The position numbers and the translations under genes were made by a program. A stretch of 64,000 nt of DNA, from contig NZ_JAAGVC010000024.1 in NCBI RefSeq assembly GCF_010858045.1, positions 1 through 64,000 of the forward strand. Reading direction: 5' to 3'. How positions within the stretch are numbered: the first letter of the stretch is position 1; every line of letters begins with the position of its first letter. The notes below the pieces were generated by a model that did no database searches, was not told where the DNA came from, and saw only the letters and a program-made list of their open reading frames with translations. Of the stretch, positions 26,777 through 34,546 are shown in pieces. The DNA comes from Nocardia cyriacigeorgica. GTDB taxonomy: Bacteria > Actinomycetota > Actinomycetes > Mycobacteriales > Mycobacteriaceae.

Positions 26777-26908
26777 TGTCGCGACGGCACAGTCGAGGCT
26801 GTTCGACCGTGCCGCCGCGCGGCGTCCTCGGCAGCTGTGCCATGCTGGGTGACGAGTACGGGTTGTTCACGTGATCGCTCGGCTCGCAACAGGAAGCAAA
26901 AACAAAGT

Positions 26909-27112
26909 ATGTCGCAAGGCAGTGTGAAGTGGTTCAACGGCGAAAAGGGCTTCGGGTTCATCGCGCAAGATGACGGCGGTCCCGACGTTTTCGTCCATTA
27001 CTCCGAGATTTCCGGCTCCGGCTACAAGTCCCTCGAAGAGGGCCAGCGGGTCGAGTTCGAGGTCGGGCAGGGCCAGAAGGGCCCGCAGGCCCAGAGCGTC
27101 CGCGCCATCTAG
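26909..27112 (+). CDS. Cold-shock protein (CspA family)
   Basis: 67 residues from ATG at 26909. The RNA-binding motifs are intact: KGFGFI (RNP1) and VFVHYSEI (RNP2), in the typical single cold-shock domain starting SQGSVKWFNGEKGFGFI. It is a nucleic-acid chaperone that melts RNA structure. AGGAAG lies 12 bp upstream, a little far. The stop codon crosses that of the convergent MMPL gene (shared CTAG at 27109-27112), and its presumed terminator hairpin falls inside the MMPL coding region. Confidence 0.95.
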   Translation: MSQGSVKWFNGEKGFGFIAQDDGGPDVFVHYSEISGSGYKSLEEGQRVEFEVGQGQKGPQAQSVRAI

Positions 27113-29208
27113 GAGCGTTCAGCCCAGAAACCCGCGCCGCGGCGCGGGTTTCTTGCTTTCCGGGCCTCTCCCGGCATGCTCGGCCACCAGATGCGGTCCC
27201 CGATTGTGGCGAAGACGGCCGGGATGATGATCGTGCGCACGATGAAGGTGTCGAGCAGGATGCCGAGACCCACCACGATGCCGAGCTGGGTGAGGGTGAT
27301 CAGCGGCAGCACGCCGAGCACACAGAACACGGCCGCCAGCACGAGCCCGGCGCTGGTGATGACCGTGCCGGTGGTCGAGACCGCACGCACGATCCCCTGT
27401 GTCGTCCCGTGCCCTGGCGTCTCTTCGCGAGCGCGGACCACCAGGAAGATGGAGTAGTCCACGCCGAGCGCCACCAGGAACAGGAAGGCGAACAGCGGCA
27501 CATTGGTGTCGATGGCGGGAAATCCGAACAGGTGCACGCTTGCCCAGCTGCCGAGTCCGAGCGCGGCGAGCGCGCTCAGCACCGTCACCGCGACCAGCAC
27601 CAGTGCCGCCGGGATCGCCCGCAGCAGTCCGATCAGGATGATCAGCACCGCCACCAAGATGAGCGGCATGATCACTGCGCGGTCCCGGCTCGCGGCGTTC
27701 CGGGTATCGAGGGCCTGGGCGTCGCTGCCCCCGACGAGGGCGTCGGCGTCGGGTATTCCGGCCAGGCGTTCGCGCATCGACTCGATCCGATCGAAGGCGC
27801 GTTCGGACTCCGGGGCCGCATCGATTACCACCGCCCAGCGGGTCAGCCCGGTATCGGCGGTGCCGGTTCGGGTGACCCGCTGCACCCCAGGCGTCTCCGT
27901 CAGCACCTGCTCCGCCCGCGCCGCCGCGGCCGAACGCGCGACGACGACCGCCGGATCGCCGGTGCCTGCCGGAAAGTGCGCGGCCAGGGTGTCGAAGCCG
28001 GCCACCGACTCGGCCTGCACCCGGAACTGCTCGGTCTGCGAGAGCCCGATATCGACGGTGAACAGTCCGGCCGCACACACCACCAGTGCCGCCGTCGCGC
28101 CGGTGGCCACGACAGCACGGCGCTCGACCACCCGCGTCGCGATCGAATGCCACACCCCGGTTTCGGAGCGATCGGGACCACCGGCCTCCGGAACAAAGGG
28201 CCAGAACACCTTTCGTCCGCACAGCGCCAGCGCGGCCGGCAGCCCGAACAAGACGAACAGCACGACGACCAGCAATCCGGCCGCTGCCGACGCACCGAGG
28301 CTGCGCGTGCTCGGCACCGAGGCCAGCAGCAAGATCAGCAGCGCGGAGACGACGGTGAGGTTGCTGGCGAGAATGGCGGGCCCGGCCCGGCGGCACGCCT
28401 GCCTGAGCGCGCGCCGATGGTCCGGTTCCCGCCGTAGTTCATCGCGGTAACGCGACACCAGCAGCAGCGCGTAGTTGGTGCCCGCCCCGAACACCAGCAC
28501 GCTGGTGATGCCCGAGGTGGAGCCGTCGAAGCTGAGGCCGGTCAGTTGCGCGAGCGCCGTGCCGACGCTGGTGGCCACCCGATCGGCGAGGCCGACCACG
28601 AGCAGCGGTATCAGCCACAGCACCGGTGACCGGTAGGTGACGATCAGCAGGATGGCCACCACGATCGCGGTCACCGCCAGCAGGGTGGCGTTCGCGCCGG
28701 AGAACGAATCGGCGATATCGGCGCCGAACGCGGGCCCACCGGTCACCTGGAGCTGCAGGGCCTCGGGCAGGCCGGTCGTGGAAACCGTACGCAGACGTTC
28801 GATCTCGTCGGTGAGCGCGAACCCGCTCAGCTGCGCGGATACCGGGACACCGCCGATCGCGGCGGCGCCGTCGGGTGAGGTGATCAGCCGGACGTCGCTC
28901 GGCTCGGCCGACGTCGCCCGCGCCACCGCCGCACGCGCGGCGGACAGATCGGCCTCGCTCAGCGCGGCGCCGTCGGCGCGGGAGACCACGAGCACCGCCG
29001 AGGCCGAATCGGCGTCGGGAAACTGCGCCAGCGCCTGTTCGATCTGCGCGGACTGGTTACCGTCGGGCAGCGAATTCGGTGCTTCACCTGCGGACTCGTT
29101 CTCCCCGACCGCACCGATCACCCCGATCGCGGCAATCGCCAGCACCAGCAGCAACCACCATGACCTGCGCGAGCTGACCGTCGCGGCGTACCGGCTCCAG
29201 ATATCCAC
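27109..29208 (-). CDS. MMPL/RND-family transporter
   Basis: 699 residues from GTG at 29208. The pattern is that of a shorter MMPL protein: one N-terminal helix (about 17-35), a periplasmic domain, then helix blocks at about 170-340 and 520-690. The MMPL signatures GTNYALLLVSRYRDELRR and GVDYSIFLVVRAREE are both present. Such proteins export lipids or drugs using the proton gradient. The gene is divergent from a MarR regulator with a TTAA-palindrome between them, so it is probably MarR-controlled. The last codons (ARNPRRGAGFW) are formed by the hairpin at 27127-27152 and may be a recent extension. Confidence 0.9.
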   Translation of the reverse strand: MDIWSRYAATVSSRRSWWLLLVLAIAAIGVIGAVGENESAGEAPNSLPDGNQSAQIEQALAQFPDADSASAVLVVSRADGAALSEADLSAARAAVARATSAEPSDVRLITSPDGAAAIGGVPVSAQLSGFALTDEIERLRTVSTTGLPEALQLQVTGGPAFGADIADSFSGANATLLAVTAIVVAILLIVTYRSPVLWLIPLLVVGLADRVATSVGTALAQLTGLSFDGSTSGITSVLVFGAGTNYALLLVSRYRDELRREPDHRRALRQACRRAGPAILASNLTVVSALLILLLASVPSTRSLGASAAAGLLVVVLFVLFGLPAALALCGRKVFWPFVPEAGGPDRSETGVWHSIATRVVERRAVVATGATAALVVCAAGLFTVDIGLSQTEQFRVQAESVAGFDTLAAHFPAGTGDPAVVVARSAAAARAEQVLTETPGVQRVTRTGTADTGLTRWAVVIDAAPESERAFDRIESMRERLAGIPDADALVGGSDAQALDTRNAASRDRAVIMPLILVAVLIILIGLLRAIPAALVLVAVTVLSALAALGLGSWASVHLFGFPAIDTNVPLFAFLFLVALGVDYSIFLVVRAREETPGHGTTQGIVRAVSTTGTVITSAGLVLAAVFCVLGVLPLITLTQLGIVVGLGILLDTFIVRTIIIPAVFATIGDRIWWPSMPGEARKARNPRRGAGFWAERS
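27127..27152. terminator. GC-rich hairpin, terminator for the cold-shock gene
   Basis: Bases 27127-27138 pair perfectly with 27141-27152 (arms GAAACCCGCGCC and its complement). Followed on the plus strand by a T-rich run (TTGCTTT). It lies 14 bp after the cspA stop and inside the C-terminal codons of the MMPL gene. Confidence 0.75.
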
Positions 29209-29227
29209 AGGCGAACCCTCTCAGATT

Positions 29228-29240
29228 CTTAATATTTAAG
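29228..29240. promoter_or_regulatory. Probable MarR operator
   Basis: CTTAATATTTAAG has perfect CTTAA/TTAAG arms around TAT. It sits in the 56-bp gap between the divergent MMPL and MarR genes, and is strikingly AT-rich. TTAA-N3-TTAA palindromes are typical MarR-family sites; control of both genes is inferred. Confidence 0.6.
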
Positions 29241-29264
29241 CAACAGAGGTTCTGCGGCTAGGCT

Positions 29265-29783
29265 GTGCCCGTGGATCAGAAGCGACGCGCGCCCAAGCAC
29301 CGAGGCGACCCCGAGCGGCCGGCGATCGAAACCGAGATCGGCTCCGACCTGCGCGCGCTCACCGCGGTCTCCGAACAGCTCGGGCACGTCTTCGCGCGGT
29401 CGAACAATCTGCGGCCCAACGACTTCCGGGCCTTGCTGCACATCGCGACCGCCGAGTTCGAGGGCGTCCCGCTCACTCCGGGGCGGCTGGGCAGACTGAT
29501 GGGCATGTCCTCGGCCGCCGTCACCTATCTGGTCGAGCGCATGATCGACACCGGGCACCTGCGTCGCGACGCCGACGACACCGACCGACGCAAGGTCCTG
29601 CTCCGCCACGACGAGCAGGGCCGGTCCGCAGCCGAGGACTTCTTCATTCCGGTGGGCACGCGGACCAGGGCGGCGCTGGCCGAATTCTCCGACGACGACC
29701 TCCGAACCACCCATCGCGTGCTGACAAGCGTCATCGCGGCACTGCGCAACCACCTCGACGAAGTGACCGCACCCGATCGGTGA
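29265..29783 (+). CDS. MarR-family transcriptional regulator
   Basis: 172 residues from GTG at 29265; a second GTG at 29271 is possible. A winged helix-turn-helix is evident at about 45-115: NDFRALLHIATAEFEGVPLTPGRLGRLMGMSSAAVTYLVERM followed by the wing DADDTDRRKVLL. The N-terminus is basic (QKRRAPKHRG). MarR proteins bind as dimers and release DNA on binding small phenolic or lipid ligands. The divergent MMPL transporter, with a palindrome between the two starts, is the expected target, giving a ligand-induced efflux pair. Confidence 0.88.
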   Translation: MPVDQKRRAPKHRGDPERPAIETEIGSDLRALTAVSEQLGHVFARSNNLRPNDFRALLHIATAEFEGVPLTPGRLGRLMGMSSAAVTYLVERMIDTGHLRRDADDTDRRKVLLRHDEQGRSAAEDFFIPVGTRTRAALAEFSDDDLRTTHRVLTSVIAALRNHLDEVTAPDR

Positions 29784-29935
29784 GGTTCCCGCTCGATCGC
29801 CGTCCGTCGTCAACCGGTGCCTCATCGCGACCTGCCGTGGCCGGATCGTCGGCGCCGCGTGCGGTTCGGCGCGAGATCGACTGTCATCGCGGTCCCTCGA
29901 TCCGGATTCGTCACGCGTTGCCGCGGGAGGTGCGC

Positions 29936-29953
29936 AACGATTATGCATCGTTT
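29936..29953. promoter_or_regulatory. Isolated copy of the light-regulator 11-mer with inverted repeat
   Basis: AACGAT (29936-29941) and ATCGTT (29947-29952) form an inverted repeat. The same site contains ATGCATCGTTT (29943-29953), identical to the first operator-like repeat upstream of the lipocalin gene at 31018. It lies between marR and the 3' end of the MerR-type gene. Confidence 0.4.
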
Positions 29954-30003
29954 TCTCGGATGAAGTCGAGGCCCGCGCTACCGGGACAACCGGCCAGGCC
30001 GGC

Positions 30004-30876
30004 TCAGGCGTCCGCGTCGAGGATCCGGTCCACCGCGTCGGCGAGTCCGGACAGGCACTGGGCCGATTCCGGCAGAATCGCCGACTCCCAGCCCGGACCG
30101 CCGACGAATACCCGCGCACCGGTCGCGCCCGCGGCGCGAATCGCCGAGATCAAAGCGGTCGACTCCTGCTGGGACCACAGCACGACGGCGGGCGGGCGAT
30201 CGGTGCGGGCGAGCGTATCGGTGAGCGCCGCCGTCGGAACGTTCGCGCCGAGCATCCGCACCCGCACACCACGTTCGGCGAGCGCGGCGCGCAGCGCTTC
30301 CAGCGGCAGCACATGGGTTTCGCCGCTGGTACAGGCCAGCACCGCGGACTGCGGGCGCCGCGCGCCGACGGAGGGCGGCAGGTAGGTGTGCAATGCGGCG
30401 GTGATCGACCACGACAGCAGATGCTCGACGTCGACGCAGCCCTCGCCGCCCAGCTGACGTGCCACGATCTCGGCGAATGCGGGGCGGCACAGCAGTTCCC
30501 AGGTGTCGATGACGCCGAAGGTTTCCAGGTGTGTGGCCAGCAGATCGGCCATGGCATGGGTGTCGAGTTCGAAGGCCGCGTCTAGCAGCGCCGCCCAGCC
30601 GCCGCGCTCCGGCGCGGTGCGCCTGCCCGCGATCGAGGCCGCCGCACTCGACGGGCTCGCGCCCGCGCGGATCAGCGCGAGCATCTGCTCCAGCAGGGCG
30701 ATATCGGATTCGCTGTAGAGACGATGACGCCCTGGCTCGCGGGCGGGCCCGATGCCGTACCGCTGGTTCCAGCTGCGCAGTGTCGCCGTCGGGATGCCGA
30801 GGCGTTCGGCGACCACCCGCACCGGATAACCGGGCGAGTCGGGAGCGGGAGTCGAGCCGGCGAGCATGCAGATCAT
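30004..30876 (-). CDS. MerR-family regulator with C-terminal cobalamin-binding-like domain (CarH/LitR type)
   Basis: 290 residues from ATG at 30876. The N-terminal MerR helix-turn-helix reads YPVRVVAERLGIPTATLRSWNQRYGIGPAREPGRHRLYSESDI (about 15-57). It is followed by a helical linker and a B12-binding-like Rossmann domain (VRMLGANVPTAALTD, VFVGGPGWES). The Glu-His pair of CarH is present (VDVEHLLSW), but the tryptophan normally ten residues before it is replaced, so light sensing through adenosylcobalamin may be changed. CarH/LitR proteins repress in the dark and fall apart in light. The divergent lipocalin-photolyase operon and the 11-bp repeats between them strongly support that role. Confidence 0.8.
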   Translation of the reverse strand: MICMLAGSTPAPDSPGYPVRVVAERLGIPTATLRSWNQRYGIGPAREPGRHRLYSESDIALLEQMLALIRAGASPSSAAASIAGRRTAPERGGWAALLDAAFELDTHAMADLLATHLETFGVIDTWELLCRPAFAEIVARQLGGEGCVDVEHLLSWSITAALHTYLPPSVGARRPQSAVLACTSGETHVLPLEALRAALAERGVRVRMLGANVPTAALTDTLARTDRPPAVVLWSQQESTALISAIRAAGATGARVFVGGPGWESAILPESAQCLSGLADAVDRILDADA

Positions 30877-31017
30877 TCTGCCCCGACGACGCGTGCGGCT
30901 CGCCGCCCGAGAGCCGCACGCGCGAGGCCCGGAGCGCACCGCGCGGTGGCCCCGGAGCCGCGCACCGGGACCCACGAACGCGGCAAGCTGACGACGCCGC
31001 GCGGCCATGTCCCCGTG

Positions 31018-31051
31018 ATGCATCGTTTATGCATCTTTTCATGTAGCGTTG
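31018..31051. promoter_or_regulatory. Direct-repeat operator of the CarH/LitR-like regulator
   Basis: ATGCATCGTTT (31018-31028) is followed directly by ATGCATCTTTT (31029-31039), then a weaker copy ATGTAGCGTTG (31041-31051). An 11-bp spacing puts each copy on the same DNA face; T. thermophilus CarH also reads 11-bp direct repeats. The site is 33 bp before the lipocalin ATG. Confidence 0.6.
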
Positions 31052-31083
31052 ATGGGAACAGGACAGAACGCGAGGAGTTGCGA

Positions 31084-31716
31084 ATGAAGTCGTGCACCAC
31101 GACCGGGCGCACGCCGATGGCGATCCTGCTGGCCGGATTCGCGGCCGCGATGACCCTCGCCGTACCGGCGCAACCGGCGTCGGCCGGCCCGCTACCGAGC
31201 CAGGTCGCCGGGCCGGTGCCGGTACCCGCTCTCGACGTGCAGCGTTACCTCGGCACCTGGCGTCAACTGGCCGTGGTACCGCAGCCGTTCAACCTGTCCT
31301 GCGCGCGCGACACCACCGCCGAGTACGCGCTCGACGCCCGCGGTGACATCTCCGTGCACAACTCGTGCGTGACCTGGACCGGCGAGCTGAACGAGATCCG
31401 CGGCACGGCAACGGTCAACGATCCGCAGACCAATGCGCAACTGCATGTCAGCTTTCCCGGAGTACCCGGGCAGGATCAGCAGCGCGGTGCCACCAACTAC
31501 ATCGTCACCGCCCTCGCACCGGACTATTCCTGGGCGCTGGTGACCGATCCGACACGACTGTCCGGCTTCGTGCTGGCCCGCGCGGCCGGCCTCGACGCCG
31601 CGACCTGGGATCAGGTGCGTGCCGCGATCACCGCCGCCGGGCAGAGCCCCTGCCTCTACCTGACCTCGCCGACCACCGGCGGGATCAGCGACGTCGCCCC
31701 ACTGTGCCTGCGATGA
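31084..31716 (+). CDS. Secreted lipocalin-family protein (Blc-like)
   Basis: 210 residues from ATG at 31084 with GAGGAG upstream. Residues 1-37 are a Sec signal (MAILLAGFAAAMTLAVPAQPASA). The lipocalin signature GTWRQLAVVPQPF (Gly-x-Trp, near residue 57) begins the barrel, followed by beta-rich segments (GTATVNDPQTNAQLHVSFPG, NYIVTALAPDYSWALVTDP) and a C-terminal helix. Four cysteines could form two disulfides. It binds hydrophobic ligands at the envelope, perhaps photo-damaged lipids. Its stop overlaps the photolyase start as ATGA. Lipocalin and phr genes are known joint targets of LitR-type regulators. Confidence 0.85.
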   Translation: MKSCTTTGRTPMAILLAGFAAAMTLAVPAQPASAGPLPSQVAGPVPVPALDVQRYLGTWRQLAVVPQPFNLSCARDTTAEYALDARGDISVHNSCVTWTGELNEIRGTATVNDPQTNAQLHVSFPGVPGQDQQRGATNYIVTALAPDYSWALVTDPTRLSGFVLARAAGLDAATWDQVRAAITAAGQSPCLYLTSPTTGGISDVAPLCLR

Positions 31717-33077
31717 ACGAGCCGGCCGAGTCTACGGGCACGTCTCGCACCGGGGCGAGCCCCTCGATCGCCTTGTTCACTCGTGATCTACGGGTGGAGG
31801 ACAATCCCGTCCTCGCGGCCGCCCAGCGCACCGGGTCCGCGGTGGTGCCGCTGTTCGTTCTCGACGAGGACATCATCACCCGTTTCGGCGCGGCCAACCG
31901 GTTACGTTTCCTGCTCGCCGCCCTCACCGAACTCGACGCGGAATTGCACCGTGTCGGTAGCCATCTGGTGATTCGCCGCGGCGATACGGTCACCGAGACC
32001 GTGCGGCTGGCCGAGCAGATCGGGGCCGCGCATGTGCACGTCGCCGCCGACGTCAGCGCCTACAGTGCGCGCCGCGCCCAGCGCCTGCGCGACCGGCTCG
32101 ATCAGGACGCCCGCACCCTGCACACCCATGGCGAATCGGTGACCGCGGTGGATCCGGCCGCCTTGCGCCCCTCCGGTGGCGGTGATCATTTCGCGGTCTT
32201 CACCCCGTATTTCCGGCATTGGATCGACGACCACCGCCGCGTCCCCATCTCCGCGCCCGCCCAGCTCACGACACCCGATGTGCCCACCGACCAGCTACCG
32301 ACCGTCGCAGAGCTCTGCCGAGAACCCGGCTCCCCGCAGCTGAACGTCGGCGGCGCGACCACCGGCCGAAAGCTACTGCGGCAGTGGAGCTCTGGCGCTG
32401 TGCGCGACTACGACCGGCTCAGCGACGCGCTCGACGCGGACGCCACCTCCCACCTGTCCCCCTACCTGCATTTCGGATGCCTGTCGCCGGCCCAGATCCT
32501 GTCGGCGACCGATCTGCGCACCGACGGTGGCTATGCCTTCGCCCGGCAACTGGCCTGGCGGGACTTCCACCATCAGGTACTCGCGGCGCGACCAGATGCC
32601 GCCTGGGCCGACTACCGGGCCCGCGCCATCACCTGGCGCGCCGACCCCGAAGCCGTGCGCGCCTGGCAGCAGGGCCGCACCGGCTTCCCGATCGTCGACG
32701 CCGGGATGCGTCAGCTACTCACGCAGGGCTGGATACCGGGGCGGGCGCGGCTGATCACGGCGAGCTTCCTCAGCACAACACTGCGCATCGACTGGCGGAT
32801 CGGCGCCCGCCATTTCCTGCACTGGCTCGTCGACGGCGATCTGGCCAACAACCAGCTCAACTGGCAGTGGGTCGCAGGCACGGGCACTGACACCCGCCCC
32901 AATCGGACCCTCAACCCGCTACGGCAGGCCGCCCGCTTCGATCCCGACGGCGATTACGTCCGGCGCTGGATACCCGAGCTGGCCGAGCTGCCCGGCGCCG
33001 CGATCCACCGCCCCTGGCGCCACGGCGTCGACCTCGCCCGCTATCCCGCGCCGATCGCGGAGTGCGCGGGCATGTAA
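31713..33077 (+). CDS. phr: Deoxyribodipyrimidine photolyase
   Basis: 454 residues from ATG at 31713 (ATGA overlap with the lipocalin stop). N-terminal alpha/beta domain for the antenna (SIALFTRDLRVEDNPVLAAA), C-terminal FAD domain with SHLSPYLHFGCLSPAQIL, GRTGFPIVDAGMRQL, DWRIGARHFLHWLVDGDLANNQLNWQWVAGTG and FDPDGDYVRRWIPEL. These are class I CPD photolyase hallmarks. It repairs UV-induced pyrimidine dimers using blue light. Being in an operon with a lipocalin under a CarH/LitR-like repressor, it should be made when light destroys the repressor complex. Confidence 0.95.
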   Translation: MNEPAESTGTSRTGASPSIALFTRDLRVEDNPVLAAAQRTGSAVVPLFVLDEDIITRFGAANRLRFLLAALTELDAELHRVGSHLVIRRGDTVTETVRLAEQIGAAHVHVAADVSAYSARRAQRLRDRLDQDARTLHTHGESVTAVDPAALRPSGGGDHFAVFTPYFRHWIDDHRRVPISAPAQLTTPDVPTDQLPTVAELCREPGSPQLNVGGATTGRKLLRQWSSGAVRDYDRLSDALDADATSHLSPYLHFGCLSPAQILSATDLRTDGGYAFARQLAWRDFHHQVLAARPDAAWADYRARAITWRADPEAVRAWQQGRTGFPIVDAGMRQLLTQGWIPGRARLITASFLSTTLRIDWRIGARHFLHWLVDGDLANNQLNWQWVAGTGTDTRPNRTLNPLRQAARFDPDGDYVRRWIPELAELPGAAIHRPWRHGVDLARYPAPIAECAGM

Positions 33078-33106
33078 AGCGACGGTCCAGCCGATCGACG
33101 CGGTGC

Positions 33107-33586
33107 TCACGCCGCCGATGTACCGACCCCACCGATGCGAGTAGTGACGTCGCGCAGGCAACGGGTGCCGCAGCGGCCGCGGTCCCAGCGGAACTGCATC
33201 TCCGTCCAGAAACCCTCACCGCTGATGCCCGGCCGGGAACGCACGGTCGCCGAAGGGGCGAGCGCGTAGACGATCTGCCAGTCGAGATCCTGCGCATCGC
33301 CGGGCGGAACCGAATGGGTAGCAGCGCCCAGCTGCACGTGCACAACGCTTGCGCTGGAAGTGATCTCGCAGTGCACCACCGCGGCATCATCGGTGCTGCC
33401 GACCAATTCGGTGGCCATCTCGTTCACCACGAGGCCGATGGCATCGACGTCGTCGGCCTCGAAAGACTCTGTCAGAGCGACGGTTTCAGCGATCGACTGC
33501 AAGGTCGCCGCCGCGTCCGGCCGCGCCGGCAAGCCGAGGCTCACTGCCGCAGCGGCGATCGGTGTGTTGTCGGAATCAGGATCCAT
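33107..33586 (-). CDS. Anti-sigma-factor-like ATPase (RsbW/HATPase_c type)
   Basis: 159 residues from ATG at 33586. The protein has the small GHKL fold: AAATLQSIAETVALTESFEADDVDAIGLVVNEMATELVGS gives the N-box (Asn-Glu-Met), and LDWQIVYALAPSATVRSRPGISGEGFWTEMQFRW covers the later strands. Such proteins bind a sigma factor and phosphorylate an anti-anti-sigma factor. No cognate sigma or antagonist gene lies next to it. The C-terminal tail (GRCGTRCLRDVTTRIGG) carries two cysteines. It may be co-transcribed with a tiny membrane ORF upstream. Confidence 0.65.
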   Translation of the reverse strand: MDPDSDNTPIAAAAVSLGLPARPDAAATLQSIAETVALTESFEADDVDAIGLVVNEMATELVGSTDDAAVVHCEITSSASVVHVQLGAATHSVPPGDAQDLDWQIVYALAPSATVRSRPGISGEGFWTEMQFRWDRGRCGTRCLRDVTTRIGGVGTSAA

Positions 33587-33657
33587 TCTGCGCACCTTTC
33601 GATCTCGCGGCCGTCCGTTCGGGCAGCGCAATACCTGGCCGACCGACCCGACCCGGG

Positions 33658-33762
33658 CTATCTCGTGTCGAAATGACGCATGGTCAACGCCACTACGATG
33701 AGCAGAACACTGGGCACCAGCAACACCACGATCGCACTCGTTATCACCGCGGGCCACCCCAC
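33658..33762 (-). CDS. Possible tiny membrane protein
   Basis: A 34-residue frame from GTG at 33762: GWPAVITSAIVVLLVPSVLL continuing to TMRHFDTR. It is one hydrophobic helix with a basic tail, on the same strand as the anti-sigma-like gene 71 bp downstream. There is no clear ribosome site, so it is a weak call. The rest of 33587-33913 shows nothing else. Confidence 0.3.
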   Translation of the reverse strand: MGWPAVITSAIVVLLVPSVLLIVVALTMRHFDTR

Positions 33763-33913
33763 TCGACCGGGGACGCCACTGCAACCAGGCGCTCGCGGAG
33801 AACGAACCGATCCCGCAGACCGGCAGCTGAACCACAACTCTGCCTCGCCATCATCAACGGTTTGTACCCGACCGGTAGCGAACGCAAACCCCGAGCGCAC
33901 CCCACCGCCTCCG

Positions 33914-34471
33914 CTATTCGAAGAAGCCGCGCAGCACAGCGCTCGCCGCCTCGGCGGTATCCATCGCGGGCACATCGAGAGTCAGGCGATCGAAGGCAAT
34001 GCCGGTGAGCAGGGATGCGATCGCGTCGACCTGCTGGTCGGTCGCGCGCGGGTAGGCGGCTCGGATCCGGGTGGCACGTCTGCGGACGGTGACCGCGCGG
34101 AGTTCGCGCATCGTCGCGGCCAACTCGGCATTTCGGCTCGCTTCCAGCGACAGTTCGAACCGGGCCAGATAACGGTTCCTGGCCGCACCCGTGCCCGCAT
34201 CACCGGCTGCGGCCAAGTAGTCCGCGACGTCCTCGGACCTCGCCTCGTCTTGCGGGGAGTCCGGCTCGGCTTCGAGTTGAAGATCGAGGATGCGGCGGGC
34301 GATGGCCTCGTACAGCGCCGCCCGGGTCGGGAAATAGTTCGAGGTGGTGCCGATGGGTACGTCCGCGGCGGCGTCGATGGCGCGATGGGTGACCTGCGCC
34401 AGGCCGTGTTCGTCGATCAACGCCAACGCTGTGTCGGCCAACAGGGCACGGCGCTCACTTTTCTTCGGCAT
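33914..34471 (-). CDS. TetR-family regulator of the divergent monooxygenase
   Basis: 185 residues starting MPKKSERRALLADTALALIDEHG. The helix-turn-helix is at about 10-55 (GLAQVTHRAIDAAADVPIGTTSNYFPTRAALYEAI), and the ligand domain includes RYLARFELSLEASRNAELAATM. It is divergent from the FAD monooxygenase at 34547, and a compound palindrome fills the 75-bp gap. The likely role is to repress both genes and respond to the compound that the monooxygenase modifies. Confidence 0.88.
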   Translation of the reverse strand: MPKKSERRALLADTALALIDEHGLAQVTHRAIDAAADVPIGTTSNYFPTRAALYEAIARRILDLQLEAEPDSPQDEARSEDVADYLAAAGDAGTGAARNRYLARFELSLEASRNAELAATMRELRAVTVRRRATRIRAAYPRATDQQVDAIASLLTGIAFDRLTLDVPAMDTAEAASAVLRGFFE

Positions 34472-34482
34472 CCCTTGAGATT

Positions 34483-34521
34483 ACTACATCGTAGTATTAC
34501 GTTGTAGTACAACGATGTAGT
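34483..34521. promoter_or_regulatory. Compound TetR operator
   Basis: Three nested inverted repeats: ACTAC-ATC-GTAGT at 34483-34495, GTTGT-AGT-ACAAC at 34501-34513, and an outer pair ACTACATCG (34483-34491) with CGATGTAGT (34513-34521). The site lies between the divergent TetR and monooxygenase starts and should control both. Confidence 0.7.
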
Positions 34522-34546
34522 GAATACGAAAATGAGGTGGGAACCC

